From the NCBI RefSeq assembly GCF_001435445.1, contig NZ_AZDH01000014.1, positions 175,864 through 239,863 on the forward strand: a DNA stretch of 64,000 bases. The letters are read 5' to 3'. Positions 38,890 to 50,293 of this stretch are shown here, piece by piece. The notes under the pieces were generated by a model, which ran no database searches, had not been told where the DNA came from, and worked only from the letters and a program-made list of their open reading frames with translations. Position 1 is the first letter of the stretch. Each line of letters starts with the position of its first letter. The position numbers and the translations under genes are program-made. This DNA is from Companilactobacillus kimchii DSM 13961 = JCM 10707. Its GTDB lineage: Bacteria > Bacillota > Bacilli > Lactobacillales > Lactobacillaceae.

Positions 38890-40278
38890 TTATTTCCAAT
38901 CTTCACTTTTTGATAGTGGTAATCTTTCCCAGAAATCTTCTTTGTTAGTTTGTCTTTCACGTGCAATAGCCATTGCATGCTTAGGAATGTCGTTAGTAAT
39001 AGTTGAACCAGCGGCAATAAATGAATGATCAGCCATTTCTACTGGGGCAATAATATTTGAATTGCTACCAATAAATGAATGGTCACCGATATTACTGTGC
39101 CACTTCTTAACACCATCGTAGTTAACAAAAACCACTCCACAACCAACATTGATATCAGTTCCAAGAGTTGCATCACCGACATATGTCAAATGACCAACTT
39201 TAGTTCTGTCACCAATTTTAGCATTTTTAACTTCACAGAAATTACCAATATGGACATCACGGCCAATTTCAGCCTTTGGTCTTAGATGTGAGTTAGGCCC
39301 AACGTTGCTACCCTTATGCATAATGGCACTCTCAATTGTTGAACTAATAACTTCAACGTTATCTTGAATCTCAGAATCAGAAATTCTTGAGCCAGAACCA
39401 ATAACACATTCAGAGCCAATAGTTGTTTTACCAAAAATTTTTACATTTGGTTCGATAACTGTATCGTTACCAATTTCAACATCAATATCAATATATGTAT
39501 TATCAGGATCAACGATTGTAACGCCATCACGCATATGTGCTTCGTTGATTCTTCTTTGCATAATCTTTTCAGCTTGTGACAAAGCAACACGATCATTAAC
39601 ACCTAATGATTCGCTCAAATCAGCCATTTCAAAAGCTGAAACTTTCTTGCCTTGTTCTTTAAGTAATGAAATTACATCAGGTAAATAATATTCGCCTTGG
39701 GCATTATCATTATTAACTTTGTGTAAGTTTTCAAATAATAACTTATTGTCAAAGCACAATACACCAGTATTAATTTCTTGTATTTCTTGTTCACTTCTTG
39801 AAGCATCTTTTTGTTCAACAATTTTTTCAACGTTGCCACCATTATCACGGACGATACGGCCGTAACCAAATGGATTATCAGCATGCGCTGTCAAAATTGT
39901 AACGGCTGCTTCTTCTTTTTCATGATAATCTAACAATTTTTCAAAAGTATCAGCAGTGAATAATGGTGTATCACCATTAACAATGAGCGTTATACCCTCT
40001 TTGTTACCTAAATCTTTTTCAGCTTGCATTACAGCATTTGCTGTTCCCAATTGTTCCTCTTGCAAAGCATAGTTAGTTCTATCACCAAGTAGATCTCTAA
40101 CTTTATCAGCACCATTTCCAATAACAGTTTCAATCAAGTCAGGTTCGATCTTTTCAACTTGCGTCAAAACATGATCGACCATTGCTCTACCAGCAACAGG
40201 ATGCAATACTTTGTATAGTCTCGACTTCATTCTTGTACCTTTACCGGCAGCAAGAATTATTACATAACGATTCGACAT
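38890..40278 (-). CDS. glmU: Bifunctional GlmU (GlcN-1-P acetyltransferase / UDP-GlcNAc pyrophosphorylase)
   Basis: Makes UDP-GlcNAc, the substrate of MurA. The N-terminal uridyltransferase has [11 protein letters not shown] (9-19) and [11 protein letters not shown]; the C-terminal left-handed beta-helix has hexapeptide repeats with LRPKAEIG and [21 protein letters not shown]. Its 462 residues are normal. It lies between purR and prs. Confidence 0.97.
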   Translation of the reverse strand: MSNRYVIILAAGKGTRMKSRLYKVLHPVAGRAMVDHVLTQVEKIEPDLIETVIGNGADKVRDLLGDRTNYALQEEQLGTANAVMQAEKDLGNKEGITLIVNGDTPLFTADTFEKLLDYHEKEEAAVTILTAHADNPFGYGRIVRDNGGNVEKIVEQKDASRSEQEIQEINTGVLCFDNKLLFENLHKVNNDNAQGEYYLPDVISLLKEQGKKVSAFEMADLSESLGVNDRVALSQAEKIMQRRINEAHMRDGVTIVDPDNTYIDIDVEIGNDTVIEPNVKIFGKTTIGSECVIGSGSRISDSEIQDNVEVISSTIESAIMHKGSNVGPNSHLRPKAEIGRDVHIGNFCEVKNAKIGDRTKVGHLTYVGDATLGTDINVGCGVVFVNYDGVKKWHSNIGDHSFIGSNSNIIAPVEMADHSFIAAGSTITNDIPKHAMAIARERQTNKEDFWERLPLSKSEDWK

Positions 40279-40308
40279 CAGAAACTCCCTTCAGTCATTC
40301 AAATATCC

Positions 40309-40336
40309 TTATATATAATAGCATTATTATATATAA
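40309..40336. promoter_or_regulatory. All-AT palindrome between purR and glmU
   Basis: TTATATATAATA and TATTATATATAA form a perfect 12-bp inverted repeat around GCAT, about 30 bases upstream of the glmU start codon. There is no T-run, so it is not a standard terminator. It might be a DNA-melting or regulatory site. Confidence 0.4.
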
Positions 40337-40352
40337 CTGCTCAATCAAGAAT

Positions 40353-41195
40353 TTATTCAAAATAACTGAAATCGGTATTTGTTAAATAATTTCCCGGTTC
40401 CACATTCAAAACTCGATTCTTGGTATCAATTTTTGTTACTTTGAAAATTGACGTTACGTCAGAATCACCAAATTGACTATTAATATTGATATTTTCAGCA
40501 AAGACCGTTGCACCAACAAAAATAGCATTGAATTCGGAGATCAGACTGCGCAAACCATTGATGGTTCCGCCGCCTTTCATGAAGTCATCAACAACTAATA
40601 CACGTGATCCTTCTTCTAAACTGCGCTTGGACAATTCCATTTTTTCAACACGATCAGATGAACCTGATGCATAGTTGACACTAATAGTTGATCCTTCAGT
40701 GATTTTCGAGTCACGACGAACAATCACAAATGGAATATTCAAGAAATTAGCCACGCTTTGGGCAATTGGTATACCCTTAGTAGCCACCGTCATAACGACA
40801 TCAATTGAGCTTTGTGAATATTGAGTGGCAATCATACGACCAACATTTCTCAATAATTCAGGGTCAGCCAATAAATCAGTCAAGTACAAATACCCACCAG
40901 GTAAAATACGGTTGGGTTCAACTAACTTTTTAGACGTTTCCTCAACAAATTCGGTTGCTTCTTTCTTAGAAATTCCGGGTGTAAAAATCACACCACCACC
41001 AGCACCAGGCAATGTTTCCAGAACACCGATCCCTCTGATCATAAATGTTCTTCTCAAAATACCCAAATCCTCAGATATTGACGACTTAGCTGATTCATAA
41101 CGATCAGCAAAAAACGCCAATGAAATCAGCGTATGTGGTCGTTCAAGTAAATAGCGAGTCATATCAATTAAACGTTCGCTTCTTCGTGTTTTCAT
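40353..41195 (-). CDS. purR: Purine operon repressor PurR (Bacillus type)
   Basis: PRPP-sensing regulator of purine genes. The N-terminal winged helix (MKTRRSERLIDMTRYLLERP) is followed by a phosphoribosyltransferase-like domain with the PRPP loop VLVVDDFMKGGGTINGL. The start at 41195 gives 280 residues and has AGGAG upstream; a frame open to 41252 adds an unlikely hydrophobic stretch. It sits upstream of glmU-prs as in Bacillus, where the effector PRPP is made by Prs two genes downstream. Confidence 0.95.
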   Translation of the reverse strand: MKTRRSERLIDMTRYLLERPHTLISLAFFADRYESAKSSISEDLGILRRTFMIRGIGVLETLPGAGGGVIFTPGISKKEATEFVEETSKKLVEPNRILPGGYLYLTDLLADPELLRNVGRMIATQYSQSSIDVVMTVATKGIPIAQSVANFLNIPFVIVRRDSKITEGSTISVNYASGSSDRVEKMELSKRSLEEGSRVLVVDDFMKGGGTINGLRSLISEFNAIFVGATVFAENININSQFGDSDVTSIFKVTKIDTKNRVLNVEPGNYLTNTDFSYFE

Positions 41196-41377
41196 CTTTT
41201 TTTCTCCTAAAACGTATCTCACTACAAGATTATAAAGCAAAACAATGAACAATTCATGTTTTTTTGAATGTAACCAGTATCATTTTACAAACTTTATAAT
41301 TTTTTGTATAAATTTTGAATGCTGTTTCCGTAACCAAGTTGATTGATATAGAATTCCGTGAACAACTGAAAAACAAA

Positions 41378-41420
41378 AAATAGGTCATGATAATCAACTT
41401 TGATTACCATAACCTATTTG
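41378..41420 (-). terminator. Terminator of veg
   Basis: AATAGGTTATGGTAATCA pairs with TGATTATCATGACCTATT on the minus strand and is followed by TTTTTTGTTT. It separates veg from purR; the 180 bases beyond it up to purR carry the purR promoter but no clear PurBox. Confidence 0.88.
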
Positions 41421-41476
41421 CTTTATTGCTTGGAAAATAGACTCACTGTTCAATTATTCCAACTAACGGATTCTTA

Positions 41477-41767
41477 TTATTCAGCCTCTGCCTCAGTGTC
41501 TGAGTCAGAATCAGTTTCAGCTACTTCTTCTTCATTGTCAAAATGAATATCGATTGATTTTGTTAATAGATCTGCATAACTGTATGAAACTCTTTCGAAA
41601 GAATTTTCATTTTGGTCCAAATCTACCACAAAAACTGAATGGAATGTTTCTGATAAAGTTCCGCGACGGCGGATTACTTTCTTACGACCTGCTTGTGCGA
41701 CAATAGTCAAATTCTCACCTAAGTGTGAATCTAAACGACTCTTGATTGTCTTCAATGATGTTGGCAT
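41477..41767 (-). CDS. veg: Veg family protein
   Basis: Small conserved Bacillota protein (96 residues); B. subtilis Veg has been linked to biofilm gene control and spore outgrowth, and its molecular role is unclear. The N-terminus SLKTIKSRLDSHLGENLTIVAQAGRKKVIRRRGTL is the family hallmark, with FERVSYSYADLLT in the middle. The C-terminus is an acidic Glu/Asp/Ser tail. The ATG at 41767 was preferred to a GTG at 41779, which overlaps the AAGGAG site. Confidence 0.93.
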   Translation of the reverse strand: MPTSLKTIKSRLDSHLGENLTIVAQAGRKKVIRRRGTLSETFHSVFVVDLDQNENSFERVSYSYADLLTKSIDIHFDNEEEVAETDSDSDTEAEAE

Positions 41768-41776
41768 TATAATAAT

Positions 41777-41791
41777 CACTCCTTAGGAGTG
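41777..41791. promoter_or_regulatory. Palindrome over the veg ribosome-binding site
   Basis: CACTCCTTAGGAGTG is a perfect 7+7 palindrome that contains the AGGAG of veg. A short hairpin here could lower veg translation, but the stem would be only about 5 bp with a 5-base loop. Confidence 0.3.
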
Positions 41792-42034
41792 AAATTTTAC
41801 CACGTTTTATTATTTTTTTCAAGAAAAACTTTCACTTGGCATAAAATTATTTCTTTGGCGCTGTCTTTCATAACAGATTTTCTATTCTATTTATCATGCA
41901 ATTCTCTAAATATTTGAAACAAAAATAGCAACCCTATTCAGAGAACTCAACATCTACTTAACTGGATAAATATTGAATTCCAAATAGAAATCGCTATTTT
42001 TTTATAAATCATTTAATTTGAACAATAAGAAACA

Positions 42035-42913
42035 CTATTTTGCAAACTCTATTGCCATTTGCTTGAATTGCTCGATTGAAACTTCTTCAGCACGGGCGTT
42101 TTCACCAATATTGCATTTTTCAAAGACTGCTTTGATCTTTGCTCTATTTTCATCAGTTCTTCCTTGCCAGTTCAACATATTGTTCATCAAACTCTTACGT
42201 TTATGCGCAAAAGCGGAACGAACTACTTTATTGAAGAACACTGGATCACTGATATCTACTTTTTCCTTTGGTAAACGATTCAAGACCGCAACGGCTGAAT
42301 CTACCTTAGGACGTGGGATGAAAGAATTACGACCGACAATACGATCAATCTTTGCATCCATTTGTGTTTGCACTGCAATAGTTAAAGAACCATACTCACG
42401 ATGCCCCGGATTGGCAGTGATTCTTTCAGCTACTTCTTTTTGCATCATCAAAACAAGTGATTGGAACGGATAATCACTATTAATCAAGTTCAACATAATT
42501 GGTGTGGTGATGTAATAAGGCAAATTAGCTACAACCTTGATTGTTTTACCAACCAAATCATGTTCTTTGACGAATTCATCTAAATCAACTTTCAAAATAT
42601 CTTGATTAATAACTTCGATATTGTCGTAATACTGCAACGTATCAGCTAATACGGGAATCAAATTCTCATCAATTTCAAACGCATAAACTTTTTCAGCCAC
42701 TTGTGCTAATTTTTCAGTCAAAGCACCGATACCAGGTCCAATTTCGATAGCAATCTCATCTGATTTTAAACCACTAGCATCCACAATTCCGTCTAAAACT
42801 TTTTCATTCGTTAAAAAATTTTGCCCCAAACTTTTTTTCGCACGTAACTTATACTTACGCATTATGTCATTAGTACGAATAGGGTCAGCGATACTTAATC
42901 TATTTTGTGTCAT
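42035..42913 (-). CDS. ksgA: 16S rRNA dimethyladenosine transferase KsgA/RsmA
   Basis: Dimethylates two adjacent adenines near the 3' end of 16S rRNA; its loss gives kasugamycin resistance. The SAM loop EIGPGIGALTEKLA and catalytic NLPYYITTPI are present. The start at 42913 (MTQNRLSIADPIRT) has AAAGGAAG and overlaps rnmV by 14 bases; the product is 292 residues. The 121-200 bases between it and veg hold no gene. Confidence 0.97.
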   Translation of the reverse strand: MTQNRLSIADPIRTNDIMRKYKLRAKKSLGQNFLTNEKVLDGIVDASGLKSDEIAIEIGPGIGALTEKLAQVAEKVYAFEIDENLIPVLADTLQYYDNIEVINQDILKVDLDEFVKEHDLVGKTIKVVANLPYYITTPIMLNLINSDYPFQSLVLMMQKEVAERITANPGHREYGSLTIAVQTQMDAKIDRIVGRNSFIPRPKVDSAVAVLNRLPKEKVDISDPVFFNKVVRSAFAHKRKSLMNNMLNWQGRTDENRAKIKAVFEKCNIGENARAEEVSIEQFKQMAIEFAK

Positions 42914-43475
42914 GAGTACTTCCTTTATCAAATTTTTCAACTACAGCGACTAAATCTTGTGGTGCAATTTGAAACATATTCAGACGATTCAAAAATTGTT
43001 TGGCATTAGTATAACCGATCTTCAACTCTGAACCAACGAATTCACGACGTAAATGTGAATCACTTTTTCCCACTAATCCAAGATCTACCATGTCATCATG
43101 GTCATAATCTTTAAAATCGTTATCGGTTCTAGTATAAACGGCTGATAAAGCCGCCTTGATATCTGCATCATTAGCATGCTCTATTCCTAAACTACCATCA
43201 CTCTTTTTTGGAACTGCTTGAGCTCTTGGTAGGAAGGCCTGTTTAGCATCAGGAACAGCCTTTTGAATAATAGTTCGGAGACGATTTCCATTAAAATCGG
43301 GATCAGTGAAGACAATTACGCCACGCTTTTCTTGAGCAATCTTGATACGTTCGATTGTCTCTTGGTTAAGTGCCGAACCAGTTGTTTCAATCGTATCGAT
43401 ATCACCGAAACAATCTTTTAACCGATTAGTATCGGATTTACCTTCTACTACTATAATTTCTTTTATTTTTTTCAT
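42900..43475 (-). CDS. rnmV: Ribonuclease M5
   Basis: Toprim-domain nuclease that matures 5S rRNA at both ends. The Toprim Glu is in IVVEGKSDTNRLK (near 8-20) and the DxD motif is in FTDPDFNGNRLR (about 57-68). Its 191 residues are normal. It overlaps ksgA and follows tatD by 2 bases. Confidence 0.96.
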   Translation of the reverse strand: MKKIKEIIVVEGKSDTNRLKDCFGDIDTIETTGSALNQETIERIKIAQEKRGVIVFTDPDFNGNRLRTIIQKAVPDAKQAFLPRAQAVPKKSDGSLGIEHANDADIKAALSAVYTRTDNDFKDYDHDDMVDLGLVGKSDSHLRREFVGSELKIGYTNAKQFLNRLNMFQIAPQDLVAVVEKFDKGSTHDTK

Positions 43476-43477
43476 GT

Positions 43478-44238
43478 TTATAGATTATACACTTTATGAG
43501 CATTTTTGAAGGTATGTTCAGCAACTTCATCAGGTGAAATATCTTTATGTTTAGCAATCGCATCAACCACATATCTTGTATATGCCGGTTGATTAGAATG
43601 ACCACGATATGGTTCAGGTGTTAAGTACGGTGCGTCAGTTTCCACTAGCAATCGATCTAGTGGTGTATTCTTAGCAGACTCGTGAACCTCAGGTGCGTTT
43701 TTAAATGAAACGACACCACTGTAAGAAATCCATAAACCAAGATCTAAGAAGCGATTAAGCCATTTAACATCCCCATTGAAACTGTGCATTATAATACCTG
43801 ACTTAGACATATCATGATTCTTAAGGATTTCATACATATCATCAAAAGCATCGCGACAATGAATTGAAACTGGCATGTTATATTGTTTGGCTACATCCAA
43901 TTGTTGAATCAAAACTTTTTGTTGAATCTTGGGATCTGGATCTTCCTCCCAATGATAATCCAAGCCAATTTCACCAATTCCTACAACTTCGGGTAATTTG
44001 ATCTGATTGACCAATTGTTCTTCATTGTATTCTTTGGCAAATTCAGGATGCCAACCGACTACAGCGTGCAATGGTTGGTAATTCTGAGCTAGACGAATAG
44101 CCTCAATATTGAACTCTTCATTAGAACCAATAATAGCCATTTCAACAACGTCTAGTTCCTTGGCATTATCAATGAATTGTTGGGTCTTACCAGCAAAAGC
44201 TTCATCATTTAAATGTGTATGTGTATCAAAGATTTTCA

Positions 44239-44239
<1 letters not shown>
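43478..44239 (-). CDS. tatD: TatD-family metal-dependent hydrolase
   Basis: TIM-barrel hydrolase (DNase-like) of 253 residues. The metal motif DTHTHLND is at residues 4-11; GEIGLDYHW, SIHCRDAFDDM, MHSFNGD and VETDAPYLTPEP follow in the standard order. It overlaps metG by one base and precedes rnmV, a conserved gene order. Confidence 0.94.
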
Positions 44240-46305
<2,066 letters not shown>

Positions 46306-47019
46306 TTATATTTGTGAAAAAACGTTCGTCGCATCATCATCGATGGCTAAAATCGACGAATCAATGTTTAAATCTTCTTTATTGATAACTACTAATTTAG
46401 CTTGGGAAGCGCTGTACTCTAGTAATCCTGCGAAGGGATATACTTTAAAGCTAGTTCCCACTACCACTAGTAAATCAGCTTTTTGAACTGCTAAAGCAGC
46501 ATTTTGAAAGTTCTTTGGATTAATATTTTCTCCATATAGGACAGTCGTCCCAGGACGAATAATACCGTTATCTTCGTGATGTCGGTAATCTTTTAAATAA
46601 TCCTTATAATCAAACTCTTTGCCACAAGTTAAGCAATGAATATTATCATACAAATTACCGTGAAACTCTACCACATTCTTAGCTCCTGCTTTTGTGTGAA
46701 GCTTATCGACATTCTGGGTTACGATGGCACCCTTTTGATTGCTGATCTGGGCCATTTTCTCATGAATGATATTAGGTTGTGCATCAGGAAAGTACATATT
46801 ATGAACTACGAAATCATGGAAAACATCGGGATGTTCAACTAAGTTGTCATGACTCAACATATATTCCGGTGGAAAATTATAATTCTTCCGCTTATACAAT
46901 CCATTTTTTGAACGATAATCAGGAATCCCCGATGGTACAGAGACGCCTGCACCAGTTAGAAAAGTTACAAAATTAGCCTTGTCTAATAATTCTTTAAACT
47001 CTTCAATCTTATCTTGCAC
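46306..47019 (-). CDS. Sir2-family NAD-dependent protein deacylase, altered zinc site
   Basis: Removes acyl groups from lysines using NAD. FLTGAGVSVPSGIPDYRS (20-37), TQNVDKLH and EFHG (catalytic His) are intact. The zinc module keeps only one Cys pair (CLTC). Where the second pair is expected, before GIIRPGTTVLYGE, the sequence reads HHEDN, so His/Asp may replace Cys as ligands or zinc may be lost. Its 237 residues are typical. It lies 12 bases after the HELYH gene, suggesting one transcript. Confidence 0.88.
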   Translation of the reverse strand: MQDKIEEFKELLDKANFVTFLTGAGVSVPSGIPDYRSKNGLYKRKNYNFPPEYMLSHDNLVEHPDVFHDFVVHNMYFPDAQPNIIHEKMAQISNQKGAIVTQNVDKLHTKAGAKNVVEFHGNLYDNIHCLTCGKEFDYKDYLKDYRHHEDNGIIRPGTTVLYGENINPKNFQNAALAVQKADLLVVVGTSFKVYPFAGLLEYSASQAKLVVINKEDLNIDSSILAIDDDATNVFSQI

Positions 47020-47031
47020 CTTAATCCCCTC

Positions 47032-47988
47032 TTATCTAGTTAAGTATTTAACTCCTTCTTTTTCGAAAACATCGATGATCTTGTATTGATAGAAGGCCTT
47101 GTAAAACTCTGGTGTCACTTTACCAGGATCAATATCTAAGGTTGTAACACTTTGACCGTCGTTAATACCTAAAAGTACGAAGGCATCTTTTCCAGTTGCA
47201 CGATTCTTAAATGAAGAATGCTTTACTTGGTAAACTTGATTTAATGATAATCTCAATTGACGTTCTGATAATACAGGCGTGACATTTAGGAACTCGTGAT
47301 AACCTAGACCTTCATAACCATTAGATAAAATAATTTCATTATAAGCATCCAATGCATTAACTAAAGCACGTCTGAAGTGGAAAGCACTTGATAAGTCATT
47401 AGCTTCTGCAATCTTGACTAATTTTTCAGCATACTTATATGATGTTGGGAATTCATCTTTCCATTTGTCATCTTGAGCGTGTTCACTAAAAATAATGCCA
47501 TCAAACATAATCAAAGTACGGTAGAAACGCATATTGGCTAAATCTAGAGAAACCTTTGGTGTAAGTGCTGCCTCAATTCCTTTGAGAAATTCTTCTTTGA
47601 TCTCGTCTGTATAAGTTCCATCAGCTTTTTGAGATTTTAAAACTGAGATATGTTCCAATGTTTCAAAGATTGAATTAGCAATCGCTAAAATACGACCATC
47701 GTAATCCGGCTTACCAGATGTTACAGCACAAGAAATACTTGGCTCATCAGATAATTCCAAAGCAATATGATAAAGTTCATGTGCTAAGACAAATTCACTG
47801 TATTTTTCATTAGTAATAACGACTTTTACAATATCACCATTAATTTCATGGCTTGCTTGATCTAAAGTCAAAAATTCCTGTTCTGAATAGTCTGAGTATA
47901 TTTCGACTTTTTTATTATATTCTTGCTCAATTTTTTGGACCTGCTCTACAATATTAGTAGATAGGTCATTGTTATCTATTTGTTTCAT
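47032..47988 (-). CDS. Unknown protein with HELYH metallopeptidase-like motif
   Basis: Not firmly recognised. It is 318 residues, soluble, with no signal peptide. VLAHELYHIALELSDEP (67-83) contains HExxH at 70-74, the pattern of IrrE/M78-type zinc peptidases, with a helical region ending in ETLEHISVL that might supply a third ligand. The C-terminal third (FKNRATGKDAFVLLGINDGQSVTTLDI) looks like a separate beta domain. It is probably co-transcribed with the sirtuin, and its start codon lies only 30 bases from that of the divergent PEBP gene. Confidence 0.65.
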   Translation of the reverse strand: MKQIDNNDLSTNIVEQVQKIEQEYNKKVEIYSDYSEQEFLTLDQASHEINGDIVKVVITNEKYSEFVLAHELYHIALELSDEPSISCAVTSGKPDYDGRILAIANSIFETLEHISVLKSQKADGTYTDEIKEEFLKGIEAALTPKVSLDLANMRFYRTLIMFDGIIFSEHAQDDKWKDEFPTSYKYAEKLVKIAEANDLSSAFHFRRALVNALDAYNEIILSNGYEGLGYHEFLNVTPVLSERQLRLSLNQVYQVKHSSFKNRATGKDAFVLLGINDGQSVTTLDIDPGKVTPEFYKAFYQYKIIDVFEKEGVKYLTR

Positions 47989-48018
47989 TACTACACCTCA
48001 TTTTAAAGGAGATTTTTT

Positions 48019-48525
48019 ATGGATGTTAATGTATCTTTACCGAATAATCTTTTGCCTGACAAATATGGCAAGCATGCTGCTCCTGAGGATATAAAAAATG
48101 GGAAACCTCTAATTAGTTTCCCAATTCAATTATCCAATCTACCGGCAGATACAAAAACTATTGCTTTGACTTTTACTGATCCTGATTCAATTCCCGTTTG
48201 TGGATTTGAATGGATTCACTGGACAATGGCAAATATTCCTAGTTCTCAACTAGAAATACCTGAAAACTTCAGCCAACTTGCTCAAAGCCCAATTGTTCAA
48301 GGAAAGAACAGCACAGCTAGTCCATTAACTGATGGCCCCAAAGATTTGGCCACTGGTTACAATGGACCATATCCACCAGACCAAACCCATGATTACATTC
48401 TCAAGGTGTTTGCTCTAGATGATAACCTTAACTTGGAAAATGGTTTTTGGATGAACGAATTATTGCACAAAATGGATGGACATATTCTTGACCAAACTCA
48501 AATAACCATCCCTAGTCGTGCATAA
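48019..48525 (+). CDS. YbhB/YbcL-type PEBP (Raf-kinase-inhibitor-like) protein
   Basis: Small phosphatidylethanolamine-binding-protein fold of 168 residues: LTFTDPDSIPVCGFEWIHWTMANIP matches the DPDAP and GxxxxHW anion-site motifs, and NGPYPPDQTHDYILKVFALD the conserved GPxPPxG-H. The bacterial family has no settled function. It is a single gene with AAAGGAG before the ATG, converging on the Ppx/GppA gene (4 bases apart, with no terminator between). Confidence 0.9.
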   Translation: MDVNVSLPNNLLPDKYGKHAAPEDIKNGKPLISFPIQLSNLPADTKTIALTFTDPDSIPVCGFEWIHWTMANIPSSQLEIPENFSQLAQSPIVQGKNSTASPLTDGPKDLATGYNGPYPPDQTHDYILKVFALDDNLNLENGFWMNELLHKMDGHILDQTQITIPSRA

Positions 48526-48529
48526 TTGT

Positions 48530-49447
48530 TTACTCTTTTAAATGCATCTTGTGGAAATAATTAAAGACATAACCTTCTCTAACTCCAAAATTCGAAAAAC
48601 GAATTTCAGTAGAGGGGGTCTTTTTTATTATCTCAGAGATTATCAATATTCCACCTAAAATGACTTCATATCTACCATCACTCAACTCTTTGATTTGACT
48701 CCGTTCTTCCATTGAAGCATGAATCAATTGGTTAAATAAGTCATCAATTTGATCAACGGTAATCACTGAATTGTGAAGCGTCTTTTTTCTTCTATTTTCA
48801 CGATTCAAAATGCTAGTTACGGCTCTTAAAGTTCCGCCTAAACCAACGAAGGTAGCTTTCGCATTCATCCATGTAAGTCGGTCTAAACGTTCACTGATAT
48901 CTTTTCTTGCCGCTCTTAGTTGTTCACTTTTTATTGGATCACTTTCTAAATACAAATCCGAAATTGAAATAGCACCAATTGGAATACTGAGACCGTGTTT
49001 TAAGCGTCCTTTTTTTGCCAAACTAATTTCACTACTACCGCCACCAACGTCAACAATCAACGCATCTTTGATCCGCATCGTGCTACGTACGGCTACATAA
49101 TCATAATAAGCTTCTTCTTGCTCATTAATGATTTCTAGTTGTAGGCCAGTTTCTTTAAGCACGGCAAAAATCAATTGTTCTTGATTTTTAGCCATTCTGA
49201 CTGCTGCAGTGGCAATTAAACTAGTTCGATCTACGTGATACCTTTCAATTCGAGTTTGAAATTTCTTTAGAACATCAATGGTCTCTTCTATTTGATCATT
49301 AGTTAAAAGACGGCTCTGAGCAATTGATTTGCCTAATCGAACCGGCTCACGCCAACGATCCAAAGTTTTAAAGCGATTCTTTTTTGAAGATCGATACACC
49401 GATGTTCTAATGGAGTTAGATCCAATTTCAATAACTGCTAACTTCAA
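48530..49447 (-). CDS. Ppx/GppA-family phosphatase
   Basis: ASKHA-fold phosphatase (about 305 residues) acting on polyphosphate or pppGpp. The phosphate-1 loop IEIGSNSIRTSVY is near the N-terminus, and DVGGGSSEISL and GLGGTLRAV are further phosphate/adenosine motifs. It lacks the HD domain of the long Ppx/GppA form. The start is placed at a TTG (49447) giving MKLAVIEIGSNSIR; an ATG at 49465 would add six residues without a good site. Confidence 0.85.
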   Translation of the reverse strand: MKLAVIEIGSNSIRTSVYRSSKKNRFKTLDRWREPVRLGKSIAQSRLLTNDQIEETIDVLKKFQTRIERYHVDRTSLIATAAVRMAKNQEQLIFAVLKETGLQLEIINEQEEAYYDYVAVRSTMRIKDALIVDVGGGSSEISLAKKGRLKHGLSIPIGAISISDLYLESDPIKSEQLRAARKDISERLDRLTWMNAKATFVGLGGTLRAVTSILNRENRRKKTLHNSVITVDQIDDLFNQLIHASMEERSQIKELSDGRYEVILGGILIISEIIKKTPSTEIRFSNFGVREGYVFNYFHKMHLKE

Positions 49448-49481
49448 ATTTACATCACATCCCATTGTATCAATTATATAA

Positions 49482-49513
49482 AAAAATAGGCCTATATAGT
49501 AGACCTATTTTTC
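49482..49513 (-). terminator. Terminator of fetAB
   Basis: AAAAATAGGTCTAC and GGCCTATTTTTTT pair on the minus strand just after the fetB stop codon. Confidence 0.85.
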
Positions 49514-49519
49514 ACAAAG

Positions 49520-50293
49520 TTAAGAAATTAGTTCATTCTTTAACTGTTTTCTATCATTAAAGAATTGTCTGTAACCTAAATAACAGGAAATAATTGAACC
49601 GATACTAGTTGATGCTAACAGCATAAAAGTAACCATGATCTGGTATTTAATCGCCTTAACTGGGTCAACCCCAGCAAAAATCAATCCTGACATCATTCCT
49701 GGCAAACTAACCAAACCAAGTGTCTTAATTGAATCGATCGTGGGTTGCATACCACTCTTGATGCTATCTCGTAAAATATCGAGTGAAGCTAGTTTAATAT
49801 CGGCACCTAAAGCCAATTTTTCCAAAATTTGTTGATGGCGGTCGGAAAAAGTCTGTTTCATATTGCGGTAACAAAGTCCGATGGCAACCATGATATTGCT
49901 GGCAATCATTCCTGTAACGGGGACGATCTGTTCAGGGACAAATTTAATAGAGCCAGTGAAAACTAGAGTTCCTAAAGTAATCGTCGTACCCACAAAGATA
50001 GCTAACAATGATGATTGAAAAGCCTTGGGAATACCATTACCACGTTTTCCAGCGTTATAAGAAGCATTAATAACAATAATAATGAAGCAAGCTAATGTTA
50101 ACCAAATATCATCAGCCTTAATAACAAATTTTAAAACATATCCGACAATCGACAACTGAATGATTGCTCGAACAACACCAATAATAATATCTTTATCAAT
50201 ATGTAACTTTTCAATATAGCCAATTACTAACGCTACAATTACTAATACAAATCCCAACATTAAAGTTGAATTGGAGACTGTTAAATTAGACAT
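49520..50293 (-). CDS. fetB: FetB-type ABC transporter permease (UPF0014)
   Basis: Membrane subunit of a small ABC exporter with about seven hydrophobic helices in 257 residues; ASYNAGKRGNGIP and PGMMSGLIFAGVDPVKAIKYQIMV are family hallmarks. In E. coli FetAB exports iron under oxidative stress; the substrate here is inferred from that. It overlaps fetA by 8 bases. Confidence 0.85.
   Translation of the reverse strand: MSNLTVSNSTLMLGFVLVIVALVIGYIEKLHIDKDIIIGVVRAIIQLSIVGYVLKFVIKADDIWLTLACFIIIVINASYNAGKRGNGIPKAFQSSLLAIFVGTTITLGTLVFTGSIKFVPEQIVPVTGMIASNIMVAIGLCYRNMKQTFSDRHQQILEKLALGADIKLASLDILRDSIKSGMQPTIDSIKTLGLVSLPGMMSGLIFAGVDPVKAIKYQIMVTFMLLASTSIGSIISCYLGYRQFFNDRKQLKNELIS

Noticed and set aside
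41196-41476. PurBox upstream of purR
   Set aside because: An AACATGAATTGTTCATT-like stretch is present, but it does not match the CCGAACA core, so no operator is claimed.
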